Position numbers and translations under genes: made by a program. Of a stretch of DNA of 20,722 nucleotides, positions 14,011 to 20,722 are shown piece by piece; the first letter of the stretch is position 1; every line of letters begins with the position of its first letter. The DNA lies in NCBI GenBank assembly GCA_036522155.1, contig DATDGI010000411.1, positions 1-20,722 of the forward strand. Direction: 5' to 3'. The DNA is from UBA9676 sp036522155 (GTDB taxonomy: Bacteria > Actinomycetota > Actinomycetes > Streptosporangiales > Streptosporangiaceae). The notes below the pieces were generated by a model. It saw only the letters and a list, made by a program, of their open reading frames with translations, was not told the origin of the DNA and did no database searches.

Positions 14011-16743
14011 ATGACGAGCACCATCAGTAGTTCCACGCCGTCCGCGCACCGGACGGCCAGGGAGCCGGCCAGCAGCGGCCCGGACGGGCCAGCCCGCCCA
14101 GCCCGGGCGCAACTGCTTGAGGACAAGCTCCGGCTGCCCACCCCGAGCTTCCCCGTGCTCGACCGGCCGCGGGTGAACGCGCTGCTCGACCGGGCCTGCC
14201 GGCACCGGGTGACGGTGATATCCGGGCCGGCGGGCGCGGGCAAGACCGTCGCCTGCGCCTCCTGGGCCGCCGCCGGGCGGGCCGCGGGCCGGGTGGTGTG
14301 GCTCACCGTCGATGCCGACGACCAGCGCGACTGGTTCTGGTCCTACGTGTGCATGGGCCTGAACCGGATCCAGGCGGCCCCGCCGGAGACACTGCGGGCG
14401 CTCGCGGACACCTCCGCCGATCAGTTCCCGCTCCAGCTCGTCGCGGCCGCACAGACGTTCCGCGAGCCGGTCGTGCTCGTGCTCGACGACTGCCAGGAAC
14501 TCATCGACCCCGGTGTCCTGTCCGGCATCGACGTCCTGATCAGGCATGCGCCGGCCGGCCTGCGGCTGGTGCTGTCCGGCCGCCGCCCGCCGCCGCTGCA
14601 ACTGGCCCGGCTGCGGGTCGCTGGCGAACTGGCCGACATCGGCGGCGCGGACCTGGCCTGCACCGCAGTGGAAGCGGACGCCTATTTCCGCATGCTCGGC
14701 ATCGAGGTGGCCGCCGACGAGCGGGCGGAACTGCTCGCGTGCACCGAGGGCTGGATGGCTGGCCTGCGGCTGGCGGCGATGCAGGCCGGAGCCGGGGCGG
14801 GGCCGGGCCAGAAGGTCAACGGCCTGGCGGGCGACGAGCCGCTGGTGACCGACTACCTGTGGGACGAGGTGCTGGCCAGGAAGGAGCCGCGGGTCCGCGC
14901 CCTGCTGGTGCGCACCAGCCTGGTGCCGGCCGTGTCCGGCGACCTGGCCGACACGCTGACCGGGCAGTCCGGCAGTGCCCGGCTGCTGGATCAGCTGAGC
15001 CGGGAGAACTGCTTCGTGGAGCCGGCCGGCCGGGGCGGTGGCGACTACCGGTACCACCCGATGCTGAAGGAGGTGCTCACCGCCGAACTGCACCGGGAGA
15101 TCCCGCACGAGGTGCCGGTCCTGCTCCGCCGGGCGGCGCACTGGTACGCCGGCCATGGCCGGGCGCTCGACGCGGTGCGGTCGGCGGCCGCGGCGGAGGA
15201 TTGGGACTACGCGGCCATGGTGCTGGCCGAGACCGGGCTTGGCGTGGTCATGTCCGCCGATCTGGCCGAGCTGGAATCGGTCCTCGCGCTGTTCCCGGCC
15301 GACCGGGCCGCCGGCGACCCCGCGGTGGGCGCGGCCTGGGCCGCGGCCCGGCTGTGGCGGGGTGACACCGATGGGGCGGCGGTCTACGCCGACGGCGCCG
15401 GCCGCGCGCTGGCCACGGCCAGCGCCGCGATGCGCCGGATCATGGAACCGGCGCTGATGGCCCTGCGCCTGACGCTGGCGGCGGGCTCCGATCGCGCTGA
15501 GCGTGCGCTGGCTCCCGAGGCCCGCTCGCTGGCCGGCTCGGCGCAGCTCGCGGCCAGTACCCAGGCCGAGCACCGGGCGGTCGGGCTGCTGTGGTTCAGC
15601 CTGGGCCTGGCCAGCCTGCGGCGGTGGCAGACCGCCGGCGCCAGGGACGCCCTCCGGCAGGCCGACCACCAGCTCGGCGCGGGCGCGCTGACCGACCTGC
15701 GGGCCAGGGCACGCGGCTGGCGCGCGCTCGCCGAGGCCTGCTGCGGTGACCTGACGGTGGCCGGGCAGGCCGCGGACGAGGTGCGGCAGGGCACTACCAC
15801 CGCCGCCCACATGGCCGCCCGGCTGGCCGGGCTGGCTCAGGGGGTGGTGCGGCTGGTCCGCGATGACCTGGCGGCCGCCCAGGCGCTGCTGGACGAGGGG
15901 ACCGGGGGCGGGGCCGGGCAGCTGCCGGGGGAGCCGCTGGTCATCGAGATCACGGCGCTCATCCAGGCCGCGGTCCTGCTCGCGGATGGCGATGCGGCGG
16001 CCGCCCGGGCGGCGCTGTCCCGGCTCAGGGAAGGCTGGGGCCGGGCCCGGCCGGCGCTGGCCGCGGCGGTGACCGTGGGCGAGGCGCAGGCGGCGCTGCG
16101 GGCCGGCGACCCCGGCCGGGCCCGGGCGCTGCTCTTGCTGGCGGACGAGGGGGAGGAGCCCGGGCGCACCGACGCCAGCCTGGTCTGGGCCGAACTGCTG
16201 CTCGCCGAGAGCGATTTCCCGGCCGCCCTGGATGCCGCCGCGCCCGGCCTGGCTGACACCGCCACCCTGCGGGAGCGGACCGCGGCCCTGCTGGTGGCGG
16301 CCGTGGCCCACCGCCGCCTCGGGGACCGCCAGGAAGCCACCGCAGCGGTGGAACAGGCCCTCGCGCTGGCCGAGCCCGAGCAGGCGTTCCGGGTGTTCCT
16401 GGACGGGGGCGCGGCCGTCCGCTCCTGCGTGACCGTGCTGGTCCCGCCCACCAGCCGGTACGCGGGCTTCGCGAGCCGGGTGCTGGAGCGTTTCGACGCT
16501 CAGGCGCCGCAGCTGGGCCCGGCGGCCGGGCCGGACACCGTCCGGCTGACCGACAGCGAGCGGGCCGTGCTCTGCTTCCTGCCCTCGCACATGACCAACG
16601 AGGAGATCTCCCAGGCCCTCTTCCTGTCGGTCAACACGGTCAAGACGCATCTGCGTTCGGCCTACCGGAAGCTCGGCGTGGGGTCCCGGCGGGAGGCGAT
16701 CGCCCGCGGCCGCCGGATCGGCCTGCTGTTATCCGGCCGGTGA
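14011..16743 (+). CDS. MalT/LAL-like LuxR-family transcriptional regulator with ATPase domain
   Basis: This 910-residue protein has a Ser/Pro-rich N-terminal tail and then a STAND/AAA-type NTPase: Walker A GPAGAGKT (72-79) and Walker B VVLVLDD (154-160). YRYHPMLKEVLTAELH follows, as in MalT relatives. A long alanine-rich helical part (about 380-820) resembles the TPR-like sensor region. The C-terminal LuxR helix-turn-helix (about 846-910) has LTDSERAVLCFLPSHMTNEEI and, after a break, LSVNTVKTHLRSAYRKLGV. Family members bind ATP and an inducer, oligomerise and activate transcription. The target is unknown; the GH15 gene upstream would fit a carbohydrate regulon, but this is inference. Start: ATG 14011 has GGGGGA 5 bases upstream; ATG 14005 is equally possible. 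The stop lies within a tandem repeat. Confidence 0.9.
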   Translation: MTSTISSSTPSAHRTAREPASSGPDGPARPARAQLLEDKLRLPTPSFPVLDRPRVNALLDRACRHRVTVISGPAGAGKTVACASWAAAGRAAGRVVWLTVDADDQRDWFWSYVCMGLNRIQAAPPETLRALADTSADQFPLQLVAAAQTFREPVVLVLDDCQELIDPGVLSGIDVLIRHAPAGLRLVLSGRRPPPLQLARLRVAGELADIGGADLACTAVEADAYFRMLGIEVAADERAELLACTEGWMAGLRLAAMQAGAGAGPGQKVNGLAGDEPLVTDYLWDEVLARKEPRVRALLVRTSLVPAVSGDLADTLTGQSGSARLLDQLSRENCFVEPAGRGGGDYRYHPMLKEVLTAELHREIPHEVPVLLRRAAHWYAGHGRALDAVRSAAAAEDWDYAAMVLAETGLGVVMSADLAELESVLALFPADRAAGDPAVGAAWAAARLWRGDTDGAAVYADGAGRALATASAAMRRIMEPALMALRLTLAAGSDRAERALAPEARSLAGSAQLAASTQAEHRAVGLLWFSLGLASLRRWQTAGARDALRQADHQLGAGALTDLRARARGWRALAEACCGDLTVAGQAADEVRQGTTTAAHMAARLAGLAQGVVRLVRDDLAAAQALLDEGTGGGAGQLPGEPLVIEITALIQAAVLLADGDAAAARAALSRLREGWGRARPALAAAVTVGEAQAALRAGDPGRARALLLLADEGEEPGRTDASLVWAELLLAESDFPAALDAAAPGLADTATLRERTAALLVAAVAHRRLGDRQEATAAVEQALALAEPEQAFRVFLDGGAAVRSCVTVLVPPTSRYAGFASRVLERFDAQAPQLGPAAGPDTVRLTDSERAVLCFLPSHMTNEEISQALFLSVNTVKTHLRSAYRKLGVGSRREAIARGRRIGLLLSGR

Positions 16744-16823
16744 TCCGCCCGCTATCCGGCCGGTGACCCGCCGGCCATCCCGGCCGGTGATCCGCCCACG
16801 ATCCGGACCGTGATCATCCCACG
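16731..16823. repeat. Four tandem units of about 23 bp at the 3' end of the LuxR-type gene
   Basis: Units at 16731-16753, 16754-16776, 16777-16800 and 16801-16823 share ATCCGGCCGGTGAYCCGCC with increasing divergence; the third has one extra base and the fourth is the least alike. The array starts inside the last codons of the regulator gene, and the TGA of unit 1 is its stop. The other units hold TGA at the matching place. CCGGCCGG in each is self-complementary. It is probably a local duplication and may act as a terminator-like structure. Confidence 0.75.
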
Positions 16824-16862
16824 GGCCGTGCCGAGCAGGCCGGCCAGGCCGGCTGGCTGCCA

Positions 16863-16868
16863 TAGACT
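16863..16868 (+). promoter_or_regulatory. Possible -10 box of the tig promoter
   Basis: TAGACT in CATAGACTTGG resembles a -10 element, about 98 bases before the tig start. I see no good -35 at 16-19 bp upstream, so this is a weak call. Confidence 0.25.
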
Positions 16869-16965
16869 TGGCCGCCGTAGCCGCTTGAGGCTGCGCTGGC
16901 TGGCCGCGTCCGCCGGGCGCGCTCACGGCGGGCCAGGACCCAGGCGACCAGGGAGTGACGCCGCC

Positions 16966-18453
16966 GTGAAGACCGATGTCGAGGAACTGAGCCCGACCCG
17001 GGTCAAGCTGACCATCGAGGTTCCGTTCTCCGAGCTCAAGCCCAGTCTCGACAAGGCCTACCGGGAGGTCGCCAAGCAGGTCAGGATCCCGGGGTTCCGG
17101 CCGGGGCACGTCCCGCCGCGGGTCATCGACCAGCGGCTGGGCCGCAGCGTGGTGCTGGAGCAGGCGGTCAACGACGCGGTCCCTGAGCTGTACGGCAAGG
17201 CGCTGCAGGACAACGACGTGCTGGCCCTCGGCCAGCCGGAGGTGGAGATCACCCAGCTGGACGACGGGCAGCAGCTCGCCTTCACCGCCGAGGTGGACAT
17301 CCGGCCGAAGTTCGACCTGCCCCAGCTGGCCGGCCTGCCGGTGACCGTGGATAACGCCGAGGTCACCCCGGACGAGGTGGAGGAGTACATCGCCGGGCTG
17401 CGCGAGCGGTTCGCCTCACTGCGCGGGGTGGACCGGCCGGCGCAGGCGGGTGACTACGTGTCCATCGACCTGTCCGCCTCGGTGGGCGGCACCCCGGTGG
17501 ACGACGCGCAGGCCAGCGGGATCTCCTACGAGGTCGGCAGCGGCACCCTGGTCGACGGCCTGGACGAGGCGCTGACCGGCATGTCGGCCGGGGACGCGGC
17601 CACCTTCACCTCGGAGCTGGCGGGCGGGGGGCGGGCGGGCGAGCAGGCCGACGTCGCGGTGACCGTGCACAGCGTCAAGGTGAAGGAAATGCCCGAGCTG
17701 GACGACGAGTTCGCCCAGTCCGCCAGCGAGTACGACACCCTGGGCGAGTTCCGGGCCAGCACCCGGGCCCGGCTGGCGGGCGCCAAGCGGATGCAGCAGG
17801 CCGGCCAGGCCCGGGAGCGGGCGCTGGACGCCGTGCTGGCCCGGGTGGACATCCCGCTGCCCGAACGGCTGGTCGCCGAGGAGATCGACCGGCGCGACCA
17901 CTCGCTGGACGAGCAGCTGGAGCGGGCCGGCCTGACCCGGGAGGCCTACCTCGGCTCGCGCGAAATGACATCCCAGGCGCTGGACGACGAGATCGCCGCC
18001 GATGCGCGCCGGTTTGTCACCGCCAGCTTCGTGCTCGACCAGATCGCCCGGCAGGAAGAACTCGGGGTCGAGCAGGAAGAGCTGAACGCCTACATCGTGG
18101 AGCAGGCGTACCGGCTCGGCACCCCGCCGGACCGGCTGGCCAAAGAGATCGTGGACCGGGGCCAGCTGGGGGTGGCGGTCACCGAGGTGCTCCGGGCCAA
18201 GGCGCTGGACCTGCTGGCGGAGCGGGCGACGGTCACCGACGAGGCCGGCCGGCCGGTCGATCTGAAGGCCGTCACCACCGAGCAGGCCGTCGGGGAAGAG
18301 GCCGGGGAGGCCGGGGAGGCCGGGGACAGCGAGACGGCCGGGCCGGATGCGGCCGGACCCGACGGCGGCCAGGATGAGGCCGGCCCAGACGAGGCCGGCT
18401 CAGACAAGGCGGGCCAGGACGAGGCCGGCCAGGACGACGGCGCCACCGGGTGA
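16966..18453 (+). CDS. tig: Trigger factor, ribosome-associated chaperone and peptidyl-prolyl isomerase
   Basis: This 495-residue trigger factor binds the ribosome near the exit tunnel and folds nascent chains. The N-terminal ribosome-binding domain begins VKTDVEELSPTRVKLTIEVP and has the docking loop GFRPGHVPP at 43-51. The FKBP-type isomerase domain spans about 150-235 (AGDYVSIDLSASVGG, then VDGLDEALTGMSAGD). The C-terminal helical chaperone domain spans about 240-430. GTG 16966 was chosen because the protein then starts exactly like other actinobacterial trigger factors and GGGAG lies 10 bases upstream; the same open frame extends further 5' with no homology. The last 50 or so residues are an acidic tail of repeated DEAG/GDEAG-like units and are not needed for the fold. 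It sits beside clpP1, clpP2 and clpX, the usual arrangement. Confidence 0.97.
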   Translation: MKTDVEELSPTRVKLTIEVPFSELKPSLDKAYREVAKQVRIPGFRPGHVPPRVIDQRLGRSVVLEQAVNDAVPELYGKALQDNDVLALGQPEVEITQLDDGQQLAFTAEVDIRPKFDLPQLAGLPVTVDNAEVTPDEVEEYIAGLRERFASLRGVDRPAQAGDYVSIDLSASVGGTPVDDAQASGISYEVGSGTLVDGLDEALTGMSAGDAATFTSELAGGGRAGEQADVAVTVHSVKVKEMPELDDEFAQSASEYDTLGEFRASTRARLAGAKRMQQAGQARERALDAVLARVDIPLPERLVAEEIDRRDHSLDEQLERAGLTREAYLGSREMTSQALDDEIAADARRFVTASFVLDQIARQEELGVEQEELNAYIVEQAYRLGTPPDRLAKEIVDRGQLGVAVTEVLRAKALDLLAERATVTDEAGRPVDLKAVTTEQAVGEEAGEAGEAGDSETAGPDAAGPDGGQDEAGPDEAGSDKAGQDEAGQDDGATG

Positions 18454-18476
18454 CCAGGGCGGGCCGCTCTGACCAC

Positions 18477-18584
18477 GCCTGACCGGGCCTGGCCCCCCGG
18501 CCTGAGGGGAGTGTGCTCCCCGGCCCCCCGCCCCCGGCCTGACCGGGGGCTGACCCCTCCTGCCTGACCGGAGCCTGGCTCCGG
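18477..18584 (+). terminator. Array of GCCTGA-spaced GC hairpins between tig and clpP1
   Basis: GCCTGA occurs at 18477, 18500, 18537 and 18562, each followed by an inverted repeat. These are GGGCC-T-GGCCC (18485-18495), GGGGAG-TGTG-CTCCCC (18506-18521), GGGG-GCTGA-CCCC (about 18544-18556) and CCGGAGCC-T-GGCTCCGG (18568-18584). No T-tracts follow. Together they look like a strong composite terminator for tig or a structured repeat element. Confidence 0.55.
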
Positions 18585-18590
18585 CGGAGC

Positions 18591-18608
18591 CTGCGCCGTC
18601 AGCGAACA
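18591..18608 (-). promoter_or_regulatory. ClgR-like activator box upstream of clpP1
   Basis: The minus strand reads TGTTCGCTGACGGCGCAG. It fits the Corynebacterium glutamicum ClgR consensus, which I recall as WNNWCGCYNANRGCGWWS, at every defined position except one W. The centre lies about 60 bases upstream of the predicted clpP1 start point, and the clpP1 promoter lacks a good -35, so an activator there would make sense. ClgR is known to activate clpP operons in actinobacteria. Confidence 0.5.
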
Positions 18609-18645
18609 GGGGCCGGTGGCGGACGTTCCTGGCCCGGCCCCGCGT

Positions 18646-18662
18646 TAGGGTCACAGACAATG
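18646..18662 (+). promoter_or_regulatory. TAGGGT -10 box of clpP1, likely leaderless
   Basis: TAGGGT (18646-18651) ends 8 bases before the ATG at 18660, and no ribosome site lies in between. Transcription would start at or within a base or two of the ATG. The -35 region (about 18623-18628, ACGTTC) is poor, as in activator-dependent promoters. Confidence 0.5.
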
Positions 18663-19400
18663 GCATATGAGAGCGAGGAGAGCACGGTGAGCGACCGGGT
18701 GCAGCACCGAGAGGTGAACGAGCAGCGGGGCACGGGCACCGCCCCGGCCCTCCAGCCGGTGTCCGCCAGTGCCGCGCTGGCCAGCACGGTGCCCGACATC
18801 GTGCAGCGGACCGCGGAGGCCGCGCCGGTGCTCCTGGGCGACCCGCTCTTCCAGCGCATGCTGCGGCACCGGATCATCTTCCTCGGCCAGCAGGTGGACG
18901 AGGACGTCGCGAACCGGATCTGCGCCGAGCTGGTCCTGCTGGCGGCCGAGGACGACAAGCGCGACATCAGCATCTACATCAACTCACCCGGCGGGTCCGT
19001 CTACGCGGGCCTGGCCATCTACGACGTGATGCAGTACGTGCCAAACGACATTGCCACCTACGCCATGGGCATGGCCGCCTCGATGGGCCAGTTCTTGCTG
19101 TCGGCCGGCACCGCGGGCAAGCGTTACGCCCTGCCGCACGCGAGCATCCTCATGCACCAGCCGTCGGGTGGCATCGGCGGCACCGCCTCCGACATCAAGA
19201 TCCAGGCCGAGCAGATGCTCTACATCAAGCGGACCCTGTTCGACCGGATCGCCTACCACACCGGGCAGCCGGTCGACCAGATCGAGAAGGACGCCGACCG
19301 TGACCGCTGGTTCACCGCCGAGGAAGCCAAGGACTACGGCTTCGTCGACTATGTGATCCGCAGCGCCCTGGAGGTCCCGTCGGCGGGGCCCGTCTCTTGA
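18660..19400 (+). CDS. clpP1: ATP-dependent Clp protease proteolytic subunit, first copy
   Basis: This 246-residue ClpP serine protease has the catalytic triad Ser141 (YAMGMAASMGQ), His166 (ILMHQPSGG) and Asp211 (IEKDADRDRWF). The oxyanion motif SPGGSV is at about 109-113. The first 60 or so residues, before PLFQRMLRHRIIFLG, form an extension longer than in most ClpP and may be partly a propeptide. Start choice: ATG 18660 is backed by the TAGGGT box 8 bases upstream. An in-frame GTG at 18687 with GAGGAGAG just before it would remove nine residues. In actinobacteria ClpP1 and ClpP2 form a mixed tetradecamer that works with ClpX or ClpC. The 28-bp gap to clpP2 indicates one operon. Confidence 0.96.
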   Translation: MAYESEESTVSDRVQHREVNEQRGTGTAPALQPVSASAALASTVPDIVQRTAEAAPVLLGDPLFQRMLRHRIIFLGQQVDEDVANRICAELVLLAAEDDKRDISIYINSPGGSVYAGLAIYDVMQYVPNDIATYAMGMAASMGQFLLSAGTAGKRYALPHASILMHQPSGGIGGTASDIKIQAEQMLYIKRTLFDRIAYHTGQPVDQIEKDADRDRWFTAEEAKDYGFVDYVIRSALEVPSAGPVS

Positions 19401-19428
19401 CCCTGGACCGGAAGCGGAGGAACCGAAC

Positions 19429-20109
19429 GTGAGCACAGCGAACCGCCCCCAGGCCCAGGCCGCAGTCAGCCCGGTCCTGGCCCAGCCCGCGCAGGCGCGG
19501 TACGTCCTGCCGTCCTTCGTGGAGCGGACTTCGTACGGGATCAAGGAGATGAACCCGTACAACAAGCTCTTCGAGGAGCGGATCATCTTCCTGGGCGTGC
19601 AGATCGACGACGCCTCGGCGAACGACGTGATCGCCCAGCTGATCGCGCTGGAGTCGATGGACCCCGACCGCGACATCACCATGTACATCAACTCGCCCGG
19701 CGGGTCGGTCACCTCGATGATGGCGATCTACGACACGATGCAGTTCGTCCAGCCGGAGATTTCGACCTGCGTCGTCGGGCAGGCCGCGTCGGCGGCAGCG
19801 GTGCTGCTCGCCGCGGGTACCAACGGCAAGCGGATGGCGCTGCCGAACGCCCGCATCCTGCTGCACCAGCCGGCCACCGAGGGCGGCTACGGGCAATCGA
19901 GCGACCTGGAGATCCAGGCCCGCGAGATCCTGCGGATGCGCAGCGCGATGGAGCGCATCATCGCCCTGCACAGCGGCCGGCCCGAGGACCAGGTGGCCAG
20001 GGACGTCGAGCGGGACAAGTACTTCTCGGCCGAGGACGCCAGGGAATACGGACTCGTGGACGAGGTTCTGACGAACCTCAAGCGCCGGGCCGAGGTAGGG
20101 TCGTCCTAA
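19429..20109 (+). CDS. clpP2: ATP-dependent Clp protease proteolytic subunit, second copy
   Basis: This 226-residue ClpP paralogue has the triad Ser121 (VVGQAASAAAVLL), His146 (RILLHQPATEG) and Asp192 (VARDVERDKYF), and SPGGSV at about 89-93. The N-terminal 40 or so residues end in YVLPSFVERTSYGIKEMNPY, the usual ClpP2 lead-in, part of which is normally removed on maturation. GTG 19429 has GCGGAGG (19414-19420) 8 bases upstream. It differs clearly from the first copy around the catalytic serine (GQAASAA against GMAASMG), so it is not a recent duplicate. It would pair with ClpP1 in a heteromeric protease, with ClpX from the next gene as unfoldase. Confidence 0.97.
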   Translation: MSTANRPQAQAAVSPVLAQPAQARYVLPSFVERTSYGIKEMNPYNKLFEERIIFLGVQIDDASANDVIAQLIALESMDPDRDITMYINSPGGSVTSMMAIYDTMQFVQPEISTCVVGQAASAAAVLLAAGTNGKRMALPNARILLHQPATEGGYGQSSDLEIQAREILRMRSAMERIIALHSGRPEDQVARDVERDKYFSAEDAREYGLVDEVLTNLKRRAEVGSS

Positions 20110-20209
20110 AGCGGCGGAAGCCGGGCGGGGGCGGCCCTACCGCCGCGCCGGCCGCGGGTGACTTCGCACTCCAGGGCCGCAACCGGTACGGTCGGACGAA
20201 CAGGGTAGA

Positions 20210-20227
20210 CCAGCGGGGTCCCGCTGG
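20210..20227 (+). terminator. Perfect hairpin in the clpP2-clpX gap
   Basis: CCAGCGGG (20210-20217), GT and CCCGCTGG (20220-20227) form a perfect 8-bp inverted repeat, or 7 bp around a 4-base loop. It lies in the 184-bp gap between clpP2 and clpX. It may terminate or attenuate the clpP1P2 transcript or be a protein-binding palindrome. A TAGACC at 20206-20211 overlaps its edge and could be a clpX -10 box. Confidence 0.4.
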
Positions 20228-20293
20228 CCCATGATGGCAGGACCGCGGACATTGGCCGGGCCGCCGCGGCGGCCGCGATGAGGGAGTTGGTTG

Positions 20294-20722
20294 GTGGCGC
20301 GCATCGGGGAAGGCGGTGACCTTCTAAAATGCTCTTTCTGCGGGAAGAGCCAGAAGCAGGTCAAGAAGCTCATCGCTGGCCCCGGCGTGTACATCTGCGA
20401 CGAATGCATCGATCTCTGCAACGAGATCATCGAAGAGGAACTGGCCGAGCCGTCCGAGCTCAAGTGGGACAGCCTGCCCAAGCCGCGCGAGATCTACGAG
20501 TTCCTCGACGCCTACGTGATCGGCCAGGAAAAGGCCAAGAAGGCCCTCTCGGTCGCGGTCTACAACCACTACAAGCGGGTTCAGTCCGGTGGCGAGCCGA
20601 CCCGGTCCGGTGAGGACGGGGTGGAGCTGGCCAAGTCCAACATCTTGCTGCTCGGCCCGACCGGCTCCGGCAAGACGCTGCTCGCCCAGACGCTGGCCCG
20701 GCTGCTCAACGTGCCGTTCGCG
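20294..20722 (+). CDS. clpX: ClpX, ATP-dependent Clp protease ATP-binding subunit (5' part, runs off the window)
   Basis: The frame opens at GTG 20294, with AGGGAG (20281-20286) 7 bases before it, and stays open for 143 codons to the right edge. It begins MARIGEGGDLLKCSFCGKSQ, typical of actinobacterial ClpX. The N-terminal zinc-binding domain has Cys13, Cys16, Cys35 and Cys38 (KCSFC and YICDEC). The AAA+ domain begins with AYVIGQEKAKKALSVAVYNHY, and Walker A GPTGSGKT is at 121-128. ClpX unfolds tagged substrates and feeds them into the ClpP1P2 chamber. The Walker B, sensor and IGF-loop regions lie beyond the window. The 184-bp gap with a hairpin suggests its own promoter. Confidence 0.97.
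   Translation, partial: MARIGEGGDLLKCSFCGKSQKQVKKLIAGPGVYICDECIDLCNEIIEEELAEPSELKWDSLPKPREIYEFLDAYVIGQEKAKKALSVAVYNHYKRVQSGGEPTRSGEDGVELAKSNILLLGPTGSGKTLLAQTLARLLNVPFA

Noticed and set aside
13984..16650. An 888-codon open frame on the minus strand
   Set aside because: It is antisense to the LuxR-type regulator, which has Walker and helix-turn-helix motifs. The antisense product is low-complexity.
16731..16823. The tandem repeats as a CRISPR array
   Set aside because: Units are directly adjacent with no unique spacers and drift in sequence; no cas genes are nearby.
16920..16930. A second ClgR-like core upstream of tig
   Set aside because: Only the CGCYNANRGCG core fits; the flanking W positions fail, and the core alone is expected by chance in GC-rich DNA.
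16810..16965. A 52-residue upstream extension of trigger factor
   Set aside because: The family N terminus starts at GTG 16966 and the upstream residues are unlike any trigger factor.

Overview
The window is very GC-rich DNA with actinobacterial gene content: the tig-clpP1-clpP2-clpX block, two non-identical ClpP subunits, GTG starts, TAGGGT-type -10 boxes placed directly against start codons, and a large MalT/LuxR-type ATPase regulator. I cannot place it below phylum level; an order such as Streptosporangiales is only a guess. No phage, insertion sequence, CRISPR array, rRNA or tRNA was seen. Every gap between genes is under 300 bases.

Region 1 (1-6115): the 3' end of an aldo/keto reductase, then a dihydroxyacetone (Dha) phosphotransferase locus. 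The order is a MIP-family channel, dhaK, dhaL and a stand-alone PTS enzyme I, then an IclR-family regulator on the opposite strand, then dhaM (EIIA-Man type) and a stand-alone HPr. Phosphate would pass from PEP to EI, HPr, DhaM, DhaL-ADP and finally to Dha held by DhaK. The relay domains that are fused in Escherichia coli DhaM are three separate genes here. Two copies of a near-palindrome, consensus TTCGGCAnTGCCGAA, lie one just downstream of the predicted channel promoter and one in the 41-bp gap between iclR and dhaM. They are the likely operators of the local IclR regulator.

Region 2 (6116-11912): mixed housekeeping and membrane genes. On the minus strand are a probable truncated membrane gene, a DUF1269 membrane protein and a STAS-domain protein. 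On the plus strand are a small membrane protein with a likely leaderless start, a CLC-family chloride transporter or channel, and a D-2-hydroxyacid dehydrogenase. A minus-strand gene then encodes a single-pass membrane protein whose outer part is a run of about 12-residue QRTIxVGPGxG repeats; I do not recognise its family.

Region 3 (11913-16965): a GH15 glucoamylase/trehalase-type hydrolase followed by a clear hairpin, then a 910-residue MalT/LuxR-type regulator. Four tandem units of about 23 bp start at that gene's stop codon.

Region 4 (16966-20722): protein folding and proteolysis. Trigger factor has an acidic low-complexity tail. It is followed by a hairpin array, a ClgR-like box, clpP1, clpP2 and the 5' part of clpX, which runs off the window.

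The strongest leads are the split Dha-PTS with its paired operators, the uncharacterised repeat protein, the ClgR-like box ahead of clpP1, and the two repeat/hairpin arrays around tig. Nothing seen amounts to a wholly new system.
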